Shown here: positions 16,042 through 24,993 of the stretch, one piece after another
Position numbering within the stretch: position 1 is the stretch's first letter
Layout of the letters: each line of letters begins with the position of its first letter
Origin: Simkaniaceae bacterium
GTDB taxonomy: Bacteria; Chlamydiota; Chlamydiia; Chlamydiales; JACRBE01
Length of the DNA stretch: 50,109 bases
Assembly (NCBI GenBank): GCA_021734805.1
Contig: JAIPIG010000012.1
Span: 1-50,109 of the forward strand
Direction of reading: 5' to 3'
Position numbers and translations under genes: made by a program
Notes under the pieces: model-generated
What the model was told of the DNA's origin: nothing
Database searches by the model: none
What the model saw: the letters and a program-made list of their open reading frames with translations, nothing else

Positions 16042-17550
16042 ATGAATGTACGCGTTAGAATTGCCCCTTCCCCAACCGGAGACCCCCACGTTGGAACTGC
16101 CTATATGGCTATCTTTAATATGATTTTTGCTCGACATTATGAGGGCAAATTTATTCTCCGCATAGAAGACACTGACCAAACACGCTCGAGAAAAGAATAT
16201 GAAGAAACGGTCTTCCGTGCTCTAAAATGGAGTGGGATTGAATGGGATGAAGGACCTGACATTGGTGGCCCTTATGGTCCTTACCGCCAATCAGAAAGAA
16301 CAGAAATCTATCGGGAATATGTTCAGAAACTTCTCGATGCAGGTCATGCCTATAAATGTTTTGCAACACCGGAAGAACTCAAAGAAATGAGAGAAGTGAA
16401 TGCAAAGTTAGGGAAAAAAATAGGCTATGATCGCCGCTACCGGAATTTGAGTGAGGCTGAAATTAAAGAAAGAGAAGATGCCAAACAATCTTATGTGATC
16501 CGCCTAAAAATGCCCCTATCCGGCGATTGCATATACGAAGATGCCATTAAAGGCCGTATTGCTTCCCCTTGGGCTGATGTCGATGATCAAGTATTATTAA
16601 AATCTGATGGGTTTCCCACCTACCACTTAGCTAATGTCGTTGATGACCACCTCATGAAAATCACTCATGTCATTCGTGGCGATGAGTGGATGAGCTCAAC
16701 CCCTAAACACATTTACCTCTATCAGGCATTTGGATGGGAACCCCCTATTTTTATGCATATGCCCCTGCTACTCGGTGAAGATGGGCGCAAATTATCAAAA
16801 AGAAAAAATCCGACCTCTATTGAATACTATAAAGACACGGGATATCTTCCGGAGGCCTTTATTAATTTTTTAACTTTAATGGGTTATAGCATGCCAAATG
16901 ACCAAGAGATTTACTCTCTTGATCAAGTCATTCGAGATTTCAATCCAAGCCGTATTGGAGTGTCAGGTGCCTTTTTTGATGTGCGCAAATTAGACTGGAT
17001 TAATCAGCAATATATCATAAACTCATTATCGGAAGCAGATTTGCTTCAACAATTAAAAAATTGGTATTTCAATGATGCCTTTTTTGAAAAGCTGATGAAA
17101 TTATGCCATACGCGCATCAAACGACTTTCCGATTTTATGGAACTTTGTCAATTTTTCTTTATAGACACGCCTATTTACTCTGAAGAACTGCTCTGTCCTA
17201 AAGGCCTTACTCAGGAACAAGCTGCTTTTATTATACAGACTACCATTTGGGAGTTAGATCGACGAGAAGACTGGTCTCATTCCGGTATGCAACAGACCTC
17301 ATTTGACATTGCAGAAATGTTTAAGGTGAATCATAAAAAAGTCGTAATGAAAATCCTATATGCAGTCATTACGGGGAAGCACCAAGGCCCACCCTTATTT
17401 GACTCCTTTGAAATTTTAGGAAAATCAAGAGCTCGAGCAAGATTGCTTAATGCAATTCACTTTTTAGGCGGGCTTTCAAAAAATAAACTAGCTTACTTGT
17501 CAGAAAAATATACAGCAGCAACATGTCATGAACTCATGACAAAAGAATAA
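16042..17550 (+). CDS. gltX: Glutamyl-tRNA synthetase
   Basis: The class I synthetase charges tRNA-Glu. The 502-residue protein has the HIGH-equivalent [14 protein letters not shown] at 8-21 and the KMSKS-equivalent KLSKRKN near 251-257, plus the discriminating catalytic block [15 protein letters not shown] and [13 protein letters not shown]. The C-terminal anticodon-binding domain is present. Length is normal. Without a glutaminyl-tRNA synthetase, such bacteria use GatCAB after misacylation, but no gat gene is in this window. The start is the only ATG fitting the conserved N-terminus. A small lipoprotein gene faces its 3' end. Confidence 0.96.
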   Translation: MNVRVRIAPSPTGDPHVGTAYMAIFNMIFARHYEGKFILRIEDTDQTRSRKEYEETVFRALKWSGIEWDEGPDIGGPYGPYRQSERTEIYREYVQKLLDAGHAYKCFATPEELKEMREVNAKLGKKIGYDRRYRNLSEAEIKEREDAKQSYVIRLKMPLSGDCIYEDAIKGRIASPWADVDDQVLLKSDGFPTYHLANVVDDHLMKITHVIRGDEWMSSTPKHIYLYQAFGWEPPIFMHMPLLLGEDGRKLSKRKNPTSIEYYKDTGYLPEAFINFLTLMGYSMPNDQEIYSLDQVIRDFNPSRIGVSGAFFDVRKLDWINQQYIINSLSEADLLQQLKNWYFNDAFFEKLMKLCHTRIKRLSDFMELCQFFFIDTPIYSEELLCPKGLTQEQAAFIIQTTIWELDRREDWSHSGMQQTSFDIAEMFKVNHKKVVMKILYAVITGKHQGPPLFDSFEILGKSRARARLLNAIHFLGGLSKNKLAYLSEKYTAATCHELMTKE

Positions 17551-17572
17551 ATCCAAAAAACAGGCTCTTAAA

Positions 17573-17728
17573 TTACTTCCTTTCTGATAGGGGCTGTATG
17601 GAAGATTTTTTTTCTATAATAGGCCGATCATTTTTTGAAATGGCATAGCTATTAATTTGATAGCCTGATGAACCGCACCCGACTAAAAAAAGTAATGCAC
17701 CAATGGATAAAAATAGAAACCCCTTCAT
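17573..17728 (-). CDS. Small predicted lipoprotein (51 residues) at the omcA position
   Basis: A 51-codon minus-strand gene, not a shadow of any other frame. The protein starts MKGFLFLSIGALLFLVGCGS: a short basic N-region, a hydrophobic core and a clear lipobox L-V-G-C with Cys18, so the mature lipoprotein would be only 34 residues. AGGGA lies 4 nt before the ATG. It sits next to gltX, where Chlamydia has omcA, the small cysteine-rich outer-membrane lipoprotein. It has only the lipobox cysteine, so it lacks the disulfide-forming cysteines of OmcA. It may be a diverged counterpart or an unrelated entericidin-like lipoprotein. omcB is not beside it. Confidence 0.7.
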   Translation of the reverse strand: MKGFLFLSIGALLFLVGCGSSGYQINSYAISKNDRPIIEKKSSIQPLSERK

Positions 17729-17936
17729 ATTTCCCTCATACTTTCTCTCTTTTTAACATATTTATAGCGAAAAAAAAAGCTAAAACATAACTTTTTAAAC
17801 ATCATAAAACCACTCATATTCAATGCCTTAGAATAGGTTTGCTTGCAGGTTTTAAACAAAAGAAAAAGGGCTATCTATTCTTTCTATTATCAATCCGATA
17901 TACTCATATCCCTAAAAATGTTAATCAATTCAAAAA
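17729..17936. other. Divergent region between the small lipoprotein and the CysJ-like gene
   Basis: Very A/T-rich sequence that must contain start signals for genes on both sides. No confident hexamer pair, RNA or repeat was identified, apart from the AGGGA site of the lipoprotein gene. Confidence 0.3.
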
Positions 17937-19052
17937 ATGGAAAGTGATAGACACAACCCCTTTATTTCTAAGCTATTAGAAAGAAAACTTCTCAATTTAG
18001 AGGGTTCTTCTAAAAAAACTTATCATATTTCACTTGCTTGCCACCCTGAATTGACTTTTCAGCCGGGAGATTCCATCGCAGTTTTCCCCCATTATAAAAA
18101 AGAGCAAATCACCCCACTGCTTGATTTATTGAATACAAATGGTCTGTTTTCCTATAGAGGAGAAATCCACCCACTGAGCTTCATCCTCGCTCAAAAGGCT
18201 AATATCGATAGCTTTACAAATAAACTCTTAAGAGCGATTGCAACTCACGATATCTCCCATAGGGCGCTCATCGAAACACTTTTAAATGATAAAGACCAAT
18301 CGAAAGCCTTCATCCAAGAACATACTGTTGAATCGGCCTTAAACCTCTTTGAACCTAAGTTCATTGATGTGCAAATGATTGTTGATTCTCTGAGCCCTAT
18401 CCTCCCTAGAATGTACTCTATTGCATCCTCTAAACATCAATATCCCAATGAAATTCACTTGACTGTTGCTACTTTTTCTTTTGTCAAACAAGGGAAACTT
18501 TATGCCGGATTAGGTTCTAATTTTCTCTGCCATGCAGCATCCATTGATCAGACCCCTATCCCTTTTTATATCCATCATGCAGAACACTTTAGACTTCCTA
18601 AAGATCCTCATATTCCTATTATTATGATTGGTCCCGGCACCGGAATTGCTCCCTATAGAGCCTTCTTGCAAGAACGCTCTCATTTTCGATCAACCGGTAA
18701 TCATTGGCTTTTTTTTGGAGATCGCAATCGACAAAGTGATTTTTATTACGAAGATTTTTTTACTGATTTCAAAAAAACCCACCTTTTAAAACTCAGCTTA
18801 GCTTTCTCACGAGATCAACCGCAAAAAATTTATGTGCAAGATCGCATGCTTGAAGAAGCGCGAGAATTGTGGCAATGGATTCAAAATGGAGCTCATATCT
18901 ATATTTGTGGTGATGCTCATAGAATGGCTAAAGACGTGCAAGAAACGCTCAAACAGATTGCTCAAATTGAAGGTGGTTTGAGTGAAGAAAGTGCATTAGA
19001 TTATCTCAAACAACTCCGAAAATCAAAGCAGTTATTGTTAGATATCTACTAA
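17937..19052 (+). CDS. cysJ: CysJ-like FAD/NADPH flavoprotein reductase without FMN domain
   Basis: The 371-residue protein has the FAD- and NADP-binding half of sulfite reductase flavoprotein / cytochrome P450 reductase. FAD binding is shown by PRMYSIASS (RxYSI/S), and the following pyrophosphate-binding stretch. NADPH binding is shown by IGPGTGIAPYRAFLQER, WLFFGDRNRQSDFYYED and YICGDAHRMAKDV. The ~150-residue flavodoxin domain at the N-terminus of full CysJ is absent, so a separate electron carrier would be needed. Chlamydia also carries a gene labelled cysJ next to ispF, as here. True sulfite reduction is unlikely to be proven by this. The true substrate is unknown. It converges on ispF with a 4-nt overlap of the stops. 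Confidence 0.85.
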   Translation: MESDRHNPFISKLLERKLLNLEGSSKKTYHISLACHPELTFQPGDSIAVFPHYKKEQITPLLDLLNTNGLFSYRGEIHPLSFILAQKANIDSFTNKLLRAIATHDISHRALIETLLNDKDQSKAFIQEHTVESALNLFEPKFIDVQMIVDSLSPILPRMYSIASSKHQYPNEIHLTVATFSFVKQGKLYAGLGSNFLCHAASIDQTPIPFYIHHAEHFRLPKDPHIPIIMIGPGTGIAPYRAFLQERSHFRSTGNHWLFFGDRNRQSDFYYEDFFTDFKKTHLLKLSLAFSRDQPQKIYVQDRMLEEARELWQWIQNGAHIYICGDAHRMAKDVQETLKQIAQIEGGLSEESALDYLKQLRKSKQLLLDIY

Positions 19053-19546
19053 CCCGGACTTTGCTCAACCGTCACAATTGCCAAACATTGAATCCCCTCA
19101 CCGCGTGCAAAATCGGTCAACTGATCCCCTGAAGTCACAGTCATTCCCACATCACTCACATTTAAACCCATCAGGTTTGCGACATTAGAGCGGATGGCAT
19201 CGAGGTGCTTTTGCAGTCTCGGTTGTTTTGCTTCAAGCGCTAATGATACATGAGAGATCTTTTGCGATCCAAGTGTCTTTAGTGCTTCTTGGAGATAAAC
19301 GCGACTATCGGTCACCCCTTGTTCTTTACACAATTTAGGGGCAATTTCTCCCAGAATATACACATGGGTAATCGAAGAAATCGCATTACAAATGCTATGT
19401 AAAACAACATCCCCATCAGAATCTGCATCGAGTCCGTTGACTTCTTCAAAGACAAGGCCGCCAATGACGCATTTCTTATGACTTTTTTCTTTTAAAAACC
19501 GGTGCGAATCCTGCCCTAAACCAGTTCGAAACATCTCATTATCCAA
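19049..19546 (-). CDS. ispF: 2-C-methyl-D-erythritol 2,4-cyclodiphosphate synthase
   Basis: IspF carries out a middle step of the MEP isoprenoid pathway, closing the cyclic diphosphate. The 165-residue length is typical. The N-terminal metal site reads GLGQDSHRF (Asp and His; more often GxGxDVHRF). Then come GLDADSDGDVVLHSICNAI, with the D-x-D-x-H zinc ligands, and a C-terminal VTSGDQLTDFARGEGIQCLA. It supplies isopentenyl diphosphate for UppS in this window. The start lies 74 bp from the divergent ATP-grasp gene. Confidence 0.93.
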   Translation of the reverse strand: MDNEMFRTGLGQDSHRFLKEKSHKKCVIGGLVFEEVNGLDADSDGDVVLHSICNAISSITHVYILGEIAPKLCKEQGVTDSRVYLQEALKTLGSQKISHVSLALEAKQPRLQKHLDAIRSNVANLMGLNVSDVGMTVTSGDQLTDFARGEGIQCLAIVTVEQSPG

Positions 19547-19620
19547 ATATGTATATTATTTTTCGCATTTAGTATAATCTCGATTTTGCAATTCTACCTT
19601 TTCAAAAGCAAAAGATCAAA

Positions 19621-20601
19621 TTGAAAAAACTACACATTGCAAATGTTAACTTTGAATTCCTCATCGATCGGCCGCAACAAGTTAATTTAGCCTCTTCTTT
19701 CTATTTACATCCCAATTTTTTGCAACTCCAATTCCTCCCACCACTCTATACACAAGAGCCTTATCTAACGACGACCAAAATGGGGATAAATAATTTTACC
19801 TTTGATAATCCACCTGAAGGAGATTTTGAAGTTGAATCCTGGGGATATAGCCCACTCATTGCTGAATGGGCTCATCAGAAAGGCTATGTCTATCATATGC
19901 CATCCTATGACCTTGTCAAACTAGCTTCTTCAAAAAAATTTTCTTTTTTGAATTCACCTCAATTGCCGGGATCCAAATTAATTTCATCTACTGATGATCT
20001 CGATTTTGATCAGTATCCGGTGGTGTTAAAGAGCGAATATGGATTTGCCGGTCGCGGGCTAAAGATCTACCATGCACCCCCTGACCCGAAGGATCCCTTT
20101 ATTCAACGCGAACTTACAATGGGGCGATGCCTTATTGCCGAACCATGGGTGCAAACTCACCTTAACTTTAGTACTCAATATTATCTCTCACCAACCTCCA
20201 TTGAAAAATTAACATCATGCATTATTGAAAATGATGCTAAAGGAGCTTACTTATCAACATATACCGGTGTCGATCATCTTCTAAGACAATATACGGAGCA
20301 CTATATTGAAGCGGAAAAACTACTAAAAAAATTGCAAACTATGGGATATTTTGGGCATGTTGGCGTCGATGCATTCATTTGGGATAAAGGACTTCACCCG
20401 ATTGTTGAAATCAATCCAAGAAAAACAATGAGCTATGTTGCATTTCGTCATGCACAAGAAAAACAAATGCAATTCAAGTGGCAACAGATTAAAAATTGTG
20501 CTACAAATCTATTACCGTCTCAACTAAATTGTAAAAATAAAACACACTTTTTTTCGTTAGGATTAGATGCAAGAAAAACAAATGTCCCATTTCAAAATTA
20601 A
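19621..20601 (+). CDS. ATP-grasp-fold protein of unknown substrate
   Basis: The 326-residue protein has ATP-grasp hallmarks. VVLKSEYGFAGRGLKIY near 138-154 matches the lysine and glycine-rich loop. CLIAEPWV is the hinge segment. VGVDAFIW, followed by HPIVEINPRKTMSY near 255-272, gives the Asp, Glu and Asn that bind magnesium. Such enzymes join a carboxylate to an amine or similar through an acyl phosphate. The first 100 residues fit no recognised family. The start is TTG, with no ATG nearby. Its 3' end overlaps murA by 35 nt, so the two are translationally linked, and a role in cell-wall or peptide ligation is a guess. Confidence 0.75.
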   Translation: MKKLHIANVNFEFLIDRPQQVNLASSFYLHPNFLQLQFLPPLYTQEPYLTTTKMGINNFTFDNPPEGDFEVESWGYSPLIAEWAHQKGYVYHMPSYDLVKLASSKKFSFLNSPQLPGSKLISSTDDLDFDQYPVVLKSEYGFAGRGLKIYHAPPDPKDPFIQRELTMGRCLIAEPWVQTHLNFSTQYYLSPTSIEKLTSCIIENDAKGAYLSTYTGVDHLLRQYTEHYIEAEKLLKKLQTMGYFGHVGVDAFIWDKGLHPIVEINPRKTMSYVAFRHAQEKQMQFKWQQIKNCATNLLPSQLNCKNKTHFFSLGLDARKTNVPFQN

Positions 20602-22003
20602 AGGTGGACACACACTCAATGGCAAAGTTCAGATTGCCGGTGCAAAAAATGTTGTGACTAAACTACTCGTCGCCTCTCTAATCTCTGAAAAACCCTGCAT
20701 ATTAACAAATGTTCCTAATATCACCGAAGTAGAAATGACACTAGAGCTATGTCAAGAAATTGGCATGCAAGTGAATTGGGATAAAGAATCCCGCGTTTTA
20801 GAAGTCGTCACACCCTATCTCAATTCTACTTATGTATCACAACGCTTCTCCGGGGGGAATCGCATTCCTATTCTTCTTCTTGGAGCCCTCTTAGGGCGAA
20901 CAGACGAAGATATTGTCATTCCAACTGTTGGTGGCTGTAACATTGGACAACGCCCCGTTGATTTCCATATTCAAGCCTTAGAACATCTTGGAGCGACAAT
21001 TGAATACCGCTCAATGAAAAAAGATGGTGCCTATTTCGCTCATGCACACCAGGGCCTAAAAGGAGCGTTCATTGAACTTCCCTACCCATCAGTTGGGGCA
21101 ACTGAAAATGCTATGCTTGCAGCCGTTCGAGCAAAGGGAACAACCATTATTAAAAATGCTGCTATTGAACCGGAAATCTTTGATATTGTTCTTTTTTTGC
21201 AAAAAATGGGAGCCTCCATTCATATCGATGTTAATCGAACAATTATTATCCAAGGGACAACGCAGTTTCATGAAATTACACACACAGTGATGCCCGATAA
21301 AATTGAAGCTGCTTCCTATGCAACTGCTGCGATAGCGACAAAAGGTAAAATCTTTATTGAAGGGGCAGTTCAGGCGCATCTTCTCACTTTTTTAAATTAT
21401 TTACGGCAAATTGGCGGGGGATTCAAAGTCTATGAAAATGGAATTGAATTTTTTTATGACCGCCCCCTCAGAGGTGGAATCCATATAGAAACAGATGTCC
21501 ATCCCGGTTTTATTACGGATTGGCAACAACCCTTTGTCGTCCTTCTAACGCAAGCTGAAGGAAGTTGCGTCGTCCATGAAACAGTCTATGAAAACCGATT
21601 TGGCTATGCTGAGACTCTAAAGGAAATGGGTGCCCATATTTCTCTTTTTCGCTCTTGCTTAGGATCAAAACCCTGTCGATTTAATTCAAAAAATTTTGCC
21701 CATAGTCTAGTTGTTCATGGACCGACCCCTCTTATTGGACAAGAAATCAATATTCCGGATTTAAGAGCAGGATTTTCATATGTTCTAGCAGCCTTAATTG
21801 CCGAGGGGAGCTCATATATCAATAATATCCATTTCGTTGATCGAGGATATGAAGCAATCGATAAAAAACTCAGTGCTCTCGGAGCTGAAATCGAAAGAAT
21901 TGAGGCACCCGCCCCCATTCCTCTTGAACGTGGGCTAAGCTGCAATCTCGTTTCTTCAGGGACGAGCTCACGCATCCAACCGGTGATAGCCAATATCCCT
22001 TGA
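20567..22003 (+). CDS. murA: UDP-N-acetylglucosamine 1-carboxyvinyltransferase
   Basis: MurA transfers enolpyruvate to UDP-GlcNAc, the first step of peptidoglycan precursor synthesis. Conserved parts of the 478-residue chain are AGAKN with catalytic-pocket Lys27, the GGCNIGQRPVDFH loop with Cys124 (E. coli Cys115), PGFITDWQQP with Asp318 (E. coli Asp305), and IPDLRAG with the Arg near the C-terminus. Chlamydia trachomatis is known to have Asp in place of this Cys, which makes it fosfomycin-resistant; here the Cys is kept. The segment GGNRIPILLLGALLGR differs from the usual form. The ATG at 20567 has AGGA 4 nt upstream; an ATG at 20582 is the alternative. About 20 residues extend past the family's C-terminus. 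Confidence 0.94.
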   Translation: MQEKQMSHFKIKGGHTLNGKVQIAGAKNVVTKLLVASLISEKPCILTNVPNITEVEMTLELCQEIGMQVNWDKESRVLEVVTPYLNSTYVSQRFSGGNRIPILLLGALLGRTDEDIVIPTVGGCNIGQRPVDFHIQALEHLGATIEYRSMKKDGAYFAHAHQGLKGAFIELPYPSVGATENAMLAAVRAKGTTIIKNAAIEPEIFDIVLFLQKMGASIHIDVNRTIIIQGTTQFHEITHTVMPDKIEAASYATAAIATKGKIFIEGAVQAHLLTFLNYLRQIGGGFKVYENGIEFFYDRPLRGGIHIETDVHPGFITDWQQPFVVLLTQAEGSCVVHETVYENRFGYAETLKEMGAHISLFRSCLGSKPCRFNSKNFAHSLVVHGPTPLIGQEINIPDLRAGFSYVLAALIAEGSSYINNIHFVDRGYEAIDKKLSALGAEIERIEAPAPIPLERGLSCNLVSSGTSSRIQPVIANIP

Positions 22004-22048
22004 CCGTCTATAAATCTATCCTATTCATGGATGAGATTTGTTAAAAAG

Positions 22049-22078
22049 TTGCAAAGTCGAGAAGATCCGGGTTATAAT
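22049..22078 (+). promoter_or_regulatory. Predicted sigma-70-type promoter for epmB
   Basis: TTGCAA (22049-22054) and TATAAT (22073-22078) are 18 bp apart. Transcription would begin only about 10 nt before the epmB ATG at 22096, leaving little room for a ribosome-binding site. Only a short 5' leader is expected. The site contains the word GCAAAGTCGAG, also found in the palindromic repeats at 26202 and 35774. Confidence 0.55.
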
Positions 22079-22095
22079 GGTTCCCCTATAGAACA

Positions 22096-23082
22096 ATGAA
22101 TAGGTCCCCATTGAACTGGAAAGCCATACAGCGCACTAATATTACAAAAGTATCTGAGCTTATCGACTTTTTGCAACTCGATCCTCTCAATGCCGCCCGC
22201 ATTTTAAAACGCCCTTCATTTCCACTAAATGTACCTAAACGCCTAGCCAATAAAATGCAAAAAAATTGTTTAACGGACCCGCTGTTTTTGCAATTCGTAG
22301 CTCTAGATTTGGAAGAGCAAAACTCTCTAGGCTTCACAAAAGATCCGATTGAAGAATCTTCATTTCAGATTACCCCTCGGTTACTCAAAAAATATGCGGG
22401 TCGAGCTCTACTTGTTACAACAGCTTGTGCTCTACACTGCCGCTATTGTTTCAGGCGCCATTTCCCTTATCAAAAATCAACGTCTCTCTTTACCGAAGAA
22501 ATCAATTATATTAGACAAGATCAGAGTCTGATTGAGGTCATTCTAAGTGGTGGAGATCCTCTTAGCATGAATGATGATAAATTGAACGAGCTATTGCAAT
22601 CACTTGACTCTATCGATCATCTCCACCTCATCCGCATTCACACTCGTTTCCCTATTGGAATTCCGGAACGCATCACACCTTCAATTGTATCAACCCTTAA
22701 AAATTTGCGTAAGAAATGTGTGATTGTCTTTCATATTAACCATCCAAGCGAAATTGATGAAGATGTCAAGCGCGCTATACATTTGCTTAAACCCCTTCAA
22801 CTCCTAAATCAAAGCGTATTATTAAAAGGAGTGAATGATTCACATGAAACTTTAAAAGCGCTTTCTTTAAAACTGATTTCTTGCGGAGTTATGCCCTATT
22901 ACCTCCACCAATTAGATCAGATTCAGGGAGGCGAGCATTTTGAAGTCCCTAAAGAAGAAGGAACGATGCTCATCGAATCTTTAAGAGAAGCATTACCGGG
23001 ATATTTAGTCCCGAAATATGTCCAAGAAATCCCGCATCATACGAGCAAAACCCCTATTTATACCGAAGTGTGCCGAGAGTGA
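22096..23082 (+). CDS. epmB: EF-P (R)-beta-lysylation protein EpmB (lysine 2,3-aminomutase family)
   Basis: This radical-SAM/PLP enzyme turns L-lysine into (R)-beta-lysine, which EpmA attaches to elongation factor P to help ribosomes through proline runs. The 4Fe-4S motif C-ALH-C-RY-C is at Cys111, Cys115 and Cys118. LSGGDPLS, HTRFPIGIPERI and LLKGVNDS are family blocks, and the YYLHQLDQIQGGEHF segment precedes the PLP lysine region. The 328-residue length and the lack of the clostridial KamA C-terminal extension favour EpmB. epmA and efp are not in the window. The start ATG is 17 bp after the predicted -10 box. It converges on argS. Confidence 0.88.
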   Translation: MNRSPLNWKAIQRTNITKVSELIDFLQLDPLNAARILKRPSFPLNVPKRLANKMQKNCLTDPLFLQFVALDLEEQNSLGFTKDPIEESSFQITPRLLKKYAGRALLVTTACALHCRYCFRRHFPYQKSTSLFTEEINYIRQDQSLIEVILSGGDPLSMNDDKLNELLQSLDSIDHLHLIRIHTRFPIGIPERITPSIVSTLKNLRKKCVIVFHINHPSEIDEDVKRAIHLLKPLQLLNQSVLLKGVNDSHETLKALSLKLISCGVMPYYLHQLDQIQGGEHFEVPKEEGTMLIESLREALPGYLVPKYVQEIPHHTSKTPIYTEVCRE

Positions 23083-23115
23083 TTAAAGGGAGCTCCAAGC
23101 AGCCCAACTATTAAC

Positions 23116-24882
23116 TCACATTCTCTGCATTGTTTTAAGGCCGAGAATATGAAACCCCTTTTCTAAAATACGCGCCGTTAATTCACATAACAATAAACGC
23201 GAGTTTTCAAACTCTGTCCCCTGAACATGACAATCCCTAAAAAACGCATTGAATTTTTCAGCGAGTTGATAGAGATAATCAGTGAGTCGATGAGGCACTA
23301 GTTCATCTGAGACAATATCGAGTGTTTCTTGAAACTGCCGCAAGTGAAGACCTAAAGCAACCTCTGAAGGATGAAGTAGTTGAATTGACCCGGAACCCAT
23401 CAGCTGATCTATTGATTGGTTCACTTTACGCTTAATACTTTGAATTCGAACATAAGCATATAGCAAGAATGCGGCTGTATTCCCCTCAAATCGTAGCATG
23501 CGATCATAACTAAATACATAATCTTTCACTCGATGACATGAAAGATCGGCATACTTAATTGCGTTAATGCCAAGAATTTCAGCAGAATGATCAATTTCAA
23601 CTTGGTCAGCATCCTGCAGCCTTTCTTTCATAATATCTCGAGCTCGATAGATTGCTTCTCTAAGAAGATCGATCAATTTAACCGTTTCACCTGATCGCGT
23701 CTTAAATTTTTTTCCATCTTCACCCAAAACGACTCCAAAATCGACATGGTCAATTCTCACTTTTTTGGGATCAAAATATTTTGCCAGCTTAGCAGCTGAA
23801 AAGACCATTTGAAAATGCAATTTTTGACCCATATCAACGACATAGATAATACGATCCGCCTTTTCAACTTGAGAGCGATGTTTAAGAGCCGCTAAATCAG
23901 TTGTTGAATAATTAAATCCTCCATCCGCTTTGCGAATAATCATTGGAAGGGGCGTTTTATCTTTAGCCTCAAACCCGTCCATAAAAACACATTGGGCTTT
24001 TTCAGATTCTTCACTCAGTCCTAATTGGGAAAAATCGTGAACAATCTCCTCTAACATAGGATTATAAAACGATTCCCCTCTCTCCTCGATTTTTACATCG
24101 AGTAATTGATAAATCTCAGCAAATCCTACCCTTGAAATTTGACAAATGCTCTTCCACGCCTCTAGAGCTTTTGTTTCACCCTTTTGTAAATCGACAACTT
24201 GCAGCTGAGCTCTTTTTTTAAATGACTCATCTTCATCAAACTTCTTCTTTGCCGCCCTGTACCATTGCATTAGATCAGAAAGTGAGACATCTCGGCCTCC
24301 TTGAATTGCCTCAGGACACTCTTCCTTAAGATAAGCGATAAGCATCCCAAACTGAGTCCCCCAATCTCCAATATGATTCAAACGAAGCACGTCGTATCCT
24401 AAAAACTCGAACAATCTTGCTAGCGTCTCTCCAATAATTGTCGATCTCAAATGACCAACATGCAATTCCTTAGCAATATTAGGTGATGAGAATTCGACAA
24501 TTATTTTCTTCTTTTTCTCCGGCCTTGCAATCCCTAAAAAAGGGCTTTTTAACATCTCACCCAATGCATAAGCTAGCTTGTTAGGCTTCAAGCGAATATT
24601 GATAAAACCGGGGCCGGCAATTTCAAGACTATCTATTATTCCATCTTCTCCATCCAGGATAGGAAAAATCTCTACAATTTTCTGAGCAACCTCTCGCGGA
24701 TTCAGCCTATAAACTTTTGCAAGCTTTAAGGCACTATTGCACTGATAATGCCCAAATTGAGCCTGCGTGCTTTGCGTAATATCAGCCGGCAAATAGCTCT
24801 TGGTTTCCGGAAATTCATGACTGAATGCCCCTTCAATCGCTTGTGAGGCTAAATCAGTTAAATGTTGCTGTAGAGTTTTCAT
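23116..24882 (-). CDS. argS: Arginyl-tRNA synthetase
   Basis: The class I synthetase charges tRNA-Arg. The HIGH-type motif is in SSPNIAKELHVGHLRSTIIG; the C-terminal anticodon-binding domain has the YAYVRIQSI segment; and the MGQKLHFQMVF and DGKKFKTRSGETVKL regions match family blocks, with KFKTRSG standing at the KMSKS position as in bacterial ArgS. I chose the ATG at 24882, giving 588 residues, over the TTG at 24891. In Chlamydia argS follows cmk-plsC and precedes murA; here it is kept near murA but separated from cmk-plsC, so the block has been rearranged. Confidence 0.95.
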   Translation of the reverse strand: MKTLQQHLTDLASQAIEGAFSHEFPETKSYLPADITQSTQAQFGHYQCNSALKLAKVYRLNPREVAQKIVEIFPILDGEDGIIDSLEIAGPGFINIRLKPNKLAYALGEMLKSPFLGIARPEKKKKIIVEFSSPNIAKELHVGHLRSTIIGETLARLFEFLGYDVLRLNHIGDWGTQFGMLIAYLKEECPEAIQGGRDVSLSDLMQWYRAAKKKFDEDESFKKRAQLQVVDLQKGETKALEAWKSICQISRVGFAEIYQLLDVKIEERGESFYNPMLEEIVHDFSQLGLSEESEKAQCVFMDGFEAKDKTPLPMIIRKADGGFNYSTTDLAALKHRSQVEKADRIIYVVDMGQKLHFQMVFSAAKLAKYFDPKKVRIDHVDFGVVLGEDGKKFKTRSGETVKLIDLLREAIYRARDIMKERLQDADQVEIDHSAEILGINAIKYADLSCHRVKDYVFSYDRMLRFEGNTAAFLLYAYVRIQSIKRKVNQSIDQLMGSGSIQLLHPSEVALGLHLRQFQETLDIVSDELVPHRLTDYLYQLAEKFNAFFRDCHVQGTEFENSRLLLCELTARILEKGFHILGLKTMQRM

Positions 24883-24960
24883 AATAGTCAAACAGTTGAA
24901 TTACAATTGAACTGAGTGTAAAGAATCCATCAGTAAAGAGCAAAAAGAAAGGTATTTTCA

Positions 24961-24993
24961 TCTCGACTTTGTACACTTTTCGGATGCGAGTTT
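24961..24993. repeat. Half-site of the CTCGACTTTGTAC repeat between ldh and argS
   Basis: TCTCGACTTTGTACACTTTT and the next CGG match the left arm of the hairpin at 35704-35726 with two differences. The match continues as ATGCGAGTTT against ACGCAAGTTT. No matching right arm is next to it. It touches the ldh stop codon. It is probably a remnant of the same repeat family. Confidence 0.65.

Noticed and set aside
24882-24891. TTG start for argS
   Set aside because: An ATG 9 nt downstream fits the family start as well and is the stronger codon; no site favours the TTG.
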